From Paraneptunicella aestuarii (GTDB taxonomy: Bacteria; Pseudomonadota; Gammaproteobacteria; Enterobacterales; Alteromonadaceae): DNA of 64,000 nt. Under the pieces are notes generated by a model, which was not told the DNA's origin, made no database searches, and was given only the letters and a program-made list of their open reading frames with translations. The translations under genes and the position numbers were made by a program. How positions within the stretch are numbered: the first letter of the stretch is position 1; every line of letters begins with the position of its first letter. The stretch covers positions 3,162,001 to 3,226,000 of the forward strand of contig NZ_CP074570.1 of NCBI RefSeq assembly GCF_019900845.1. The letters are read 5' to 3'. Positions 63,101 through 64,000 of this stretch are shown here, in pieces.

Positions 63101-63520
63101 GACACTGAAAACAAGATTTTCAGCGACATCCCTTACGACGAAGCACCGCAAGGTTTTAGAACCCAACAAATGCTGGAAGTGCTTTTAGCAAGAGTGGCTC
63201 GTTCAGCCACAGATGCTGCTCAAGAGCTATTAAATGATATCCGCGAAACCGACGATGCAGCACGCATCAAAGACATGCTGGACGGCGTACAATGCGATAT
63301 TTATTATCAACAGGAAAATTACGCTGCAGCATTGCCCTACTACTGTCATGTTTGGGCAAGAACGTTACAGAGCAACCAGCAACTTCAAATAGACCAGCTA
63401 CGCAATCGCCTGTTGGAAATAGAAGAAAAACTGGGCTCAGAAGTGTTCAATAAAACCTTCAAACAAGAAACGCCTGAAGGCACTGTTAAACCCAGGGATT
63501 ATCAAAGTAGCTTGCATTAA
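60149..63520 (+). CDS. CHAT-like/STAND ATPase/TPR-like multidomain protein
   Basis: A 1123-residue protein transcribed away from the PKS cluster. Residues 1-165 look like the region that commonly precedes CHAT domains. A CHAT (caspase-like) fold spans about 195-405, with HVLHYDGSVV at 251-260 and the candidate nucleophile Cys301 in LLNLDCRQ. The usual second His of the HxxGHG motif is Ser here, so protease activity is doubtful unless another His serves. A P-loop ATPase follows, with Walker A GERGAGKT at 466-473 and Walker B LIVLDD at 535-540, like STAND NTPases. The C-terminal 250 residues are helical and TPR-like. Such architectures act as signalling or defence switches. Whether it serves the PKS cluster is unknown; it has its own terminator. 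ATG 60149 follows GAGGCGG; a second ATG is adjacent. Confidence 0.82.
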   Translation: MMLLRIIDNPTMGAMTNSIKMVLEYQGKSGLEEDSFSVDSYTSPINDNFRNTLSWYFNDYLAGNSYGEDKSDVVGKLVKFGRYMGDELLGDDHQLLRFMERIDGLGYPNVKVQIESKRIEFFSELWEATILHEANYFLAGAAHSFTRRFVGNDFPTQLPDISRQLNTTPPEQDQVSKLLGAQSGQPEQPKEHNPLKVLYLVSRANLNKEEALPSNAIKTSIEAAVAGNIIEFDVCRFIDKATLIEKLKSAHVLHYDGSVVIEQGTSFLQLESHDGKVEKISIEELTQAMVANGVTLLNLDCRQYTSDGNAISASVGLASVAYSAQKQGLGNVVGLNEISNPWLSSQCFDTVYRSIMNGFSIAQAIVEARKVLQSNVESLLATPVAIPFHPWSLLAHYGCQQVTYFAGQQTPADPYESPELAKLHNKLYGFRSDMLPPLLHQSSDSMALSLTDTLLLPSSPIVAVTGERGAGKTQLTHIVATHLAQKGKIDYGFYYDFGHNDYSTDDLLEMIAPIVGQDVKDKAGIKAKLAQLTCLIVLDDLPPDEPQNTSWSSLSDFIKDMQSAGHRVVISSDKTTPLFESADQLMTLAPLSMLELKVLASQSVQQQRLPNIALNADWDNFLACLHGNPWLTKKALSLLLKTPITELSKQIEEKVIANDKLSKVDAFYEWQWAELDKGWQDLLLLVSEQKALLLETLMIAVDQKELFEPAKALFDNIGKEGAKFSEALIAWELGGFLNRFPHGRMVDTRVLPFLQNKREQQGETSNDKQQLQFSQLIAEGIRQLSQHVLKQPNPAISNNLLFNRRYWVKHFENLWFNEDYKGFIGVKHAFEQLLHQAKLIDESKQWSLDLLSRTPPATNDPEKSIESKLAWLMMAAGAMESPIETGTKAMQEAKDKVHQGAELWHDWYKAVDESIDQAELALFHQVAGFLEVFFRSNKEWAQCLEICAKAAQIYIKYEAWHRVIQAWRSQAKYFAEMGNMEEALDTENKIFSDIPYDEAPQGFRTQQMLEVLLARVARSATDAAQELLNDIRETDDAARIKDMLDGVQCDIYYQQENYAAALPYYCHVWARTLQSNQQLQIDQLRNRLLEIEEKLGSEVFNKTFKQETPEGTVKPRDYQSSLH

Positions 63521-63544
63521 GCGACGGACAAACTGCGCAAAAAT

Positions 63545-63590
63545 AAAGGAGTACATCTTGCTTTTATGAGATGCACTCCTTTTTCGTTTT
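63545..63590 (+). terminator. Strong, probably bidirectional intrinsic terminator
   Basis: A 14-bp stem with one mismatch (AAAGGAGTACATCT with AGATGCACTCCTTT) and a 10-base loop, followed by TTTTCGTTTTT. It starts 25 bases after the CHAT gene. The opposite strand also has a T-rich tail, so it can serve the converging gene at the right edge. Confidence 0.85.
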
Positions 63591-63598
63591 TCAGTGAA

Positions 63599-64000
63599 TT
63601 AATTCAAGGCAACATTATCTCTAATATATTCCAAAGTACTTTTTTCAACACGCAAGTGATAATCACTTGTGCATGTCGCTGATGAATATACAACGGTGCC
63701 GTTTTCATCGGCAGACTCTATCTCACACATAGGCAAAACATTACCCACAGGAGTGGTGATCACGTTGTCTTTCGAGCGATAACTACCTAATTGACCATCT
63801 TTATCGACACAATTATTATTATTCTTACATACGTAATTGTTTGCTCTTAGAACAACTTGATCCGTAAATTTCACCTTATTAAAAGCGAAATTTTCCCCTT
63901 CGAGCTTTATTATTCCATTTACAAACTCAGTTTCATTCCAAGTAAAAGCATTTACAAAACGAAAAGCAGGATTATCAAATTCCAACTGATTTCCAGAATT
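63599..64000 (-). CDS. Unrecognised protein, C-terminal part (5' end beyond right edge)
   Basis: An open frame enters from the right edge and ends with TAA at 63599-63601, giving at least 133 residues. A TTG at 63985 could start it, but the frame is open upstream to the edge, so it is better read as a partial gene. The sequence is rich in Asn, Val and Asp, has four Cys (in VCKNNNNC, MCEIES and ATCTSD), repeated short strand-like segments and no obvious catalytic motif. It looks like a secreted or surface beta-rich protein with possible disulfides, but this is a guess from composition. It converges on the CHAT gene and shares its bidirectional terminator. Confidence 0.6.
   Translation of the reverse strand, partial: NSGNQLEFDNPAFRFVNAFTWNETEFVNGIIKLEGENFAFNKVKFTDQVVLRANNYVCKNNNNCVDKDGQLGSYRSKDNVITTPVGNVLPMCEIESADENGTVVYSSATCTSDYHLRVEKSTLEYIRDNVALN

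Overview
The window is almost entirely one trans-acyltransferase (trans-AT) modular polyketide synthase (PKS) locus with a small NRPS-like end section, all transcribed on the minus strand from about 58.5 kb to beyond the left edge. No acyltransferase domain is visible in any module, and the enoyl-CoA hydratase-type (ECH) domains and tandem carrier proteins are hallmarks of trans-AT assembly lines. Shine-Dalgarno sites, tight gene spacing, moderate GC and codon use suggest a Gram-negative bacterium, probably a gammaproteobacterium. I cannot name the species or the product.

Layout in transcription order. (1) 58514-47778, PKS-A: ACP, GNAT/DUF2156-like domain, PLP-dependent tryptophanase/tyrosine phenol-lyase-like domain, KS-DH-KR-ACP, KS-DH*. 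(2) 47765-45993: class III aminotransferase. (3) 45991-38801, PKS-B: ACP-KS0-ACP-C-FkbH-PCP-TE, the likely product-release protein. (4) 38611-34102: accessory block of a membrane diiron hydroxylase, a GMC oxidoreductase, a membrane-anchored START-domain protein and a DUF4386 membrane protein, in gaps that hold perfect hairpins. (5) 33918-31443: adenylating ligase, FabG-type reductase and discrete ACP, a plausible starter-activation cassette. (6) 31100-14727, PKS-C (5457 aa) and 14719 to the left edge, PKS-D (at least 4906 codons, incomplete). PKS-C and PKS-D share a duplicated block of about 9.9 kb: KS-DH-ECH-ECH-ECH-ACPx4-KS-DH, then KR-ACP. All eight tandem ACPs carry the Trp that flags beta-branching ACPs, so two beta-branches are predicted.

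Inferred logic: the ligase loads a starter acid on the discrete ACP; PKS-C and PKS-D extend it, with C-methylation and two beta-branch sites; one or more proteins beyond the left edge probably continue the chain; PKS-A inserts an unusual amino-acid- or sulfur-related step; the aminotransferase acts near the junction with PKS-B; and PKS-B joins a glycerate-derived unit to the chain and releases it. The trans-acting AT and the HMG-synthase cassette needed for beta-branching are not in the window and should lie outside it.

To the right, after a 1.6 kb non-coding region, a divergent plus-strand gene (60149-63520) encodes a CHAT-STAND ATPase-TPR-like protein ending in a strong, probably bidirectional terminator. 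The last 400 bases hold the 3' end of an unrecognised minus-strand gene. I saw no tRNA, rRNA, CRISPR array or insertion sequence.
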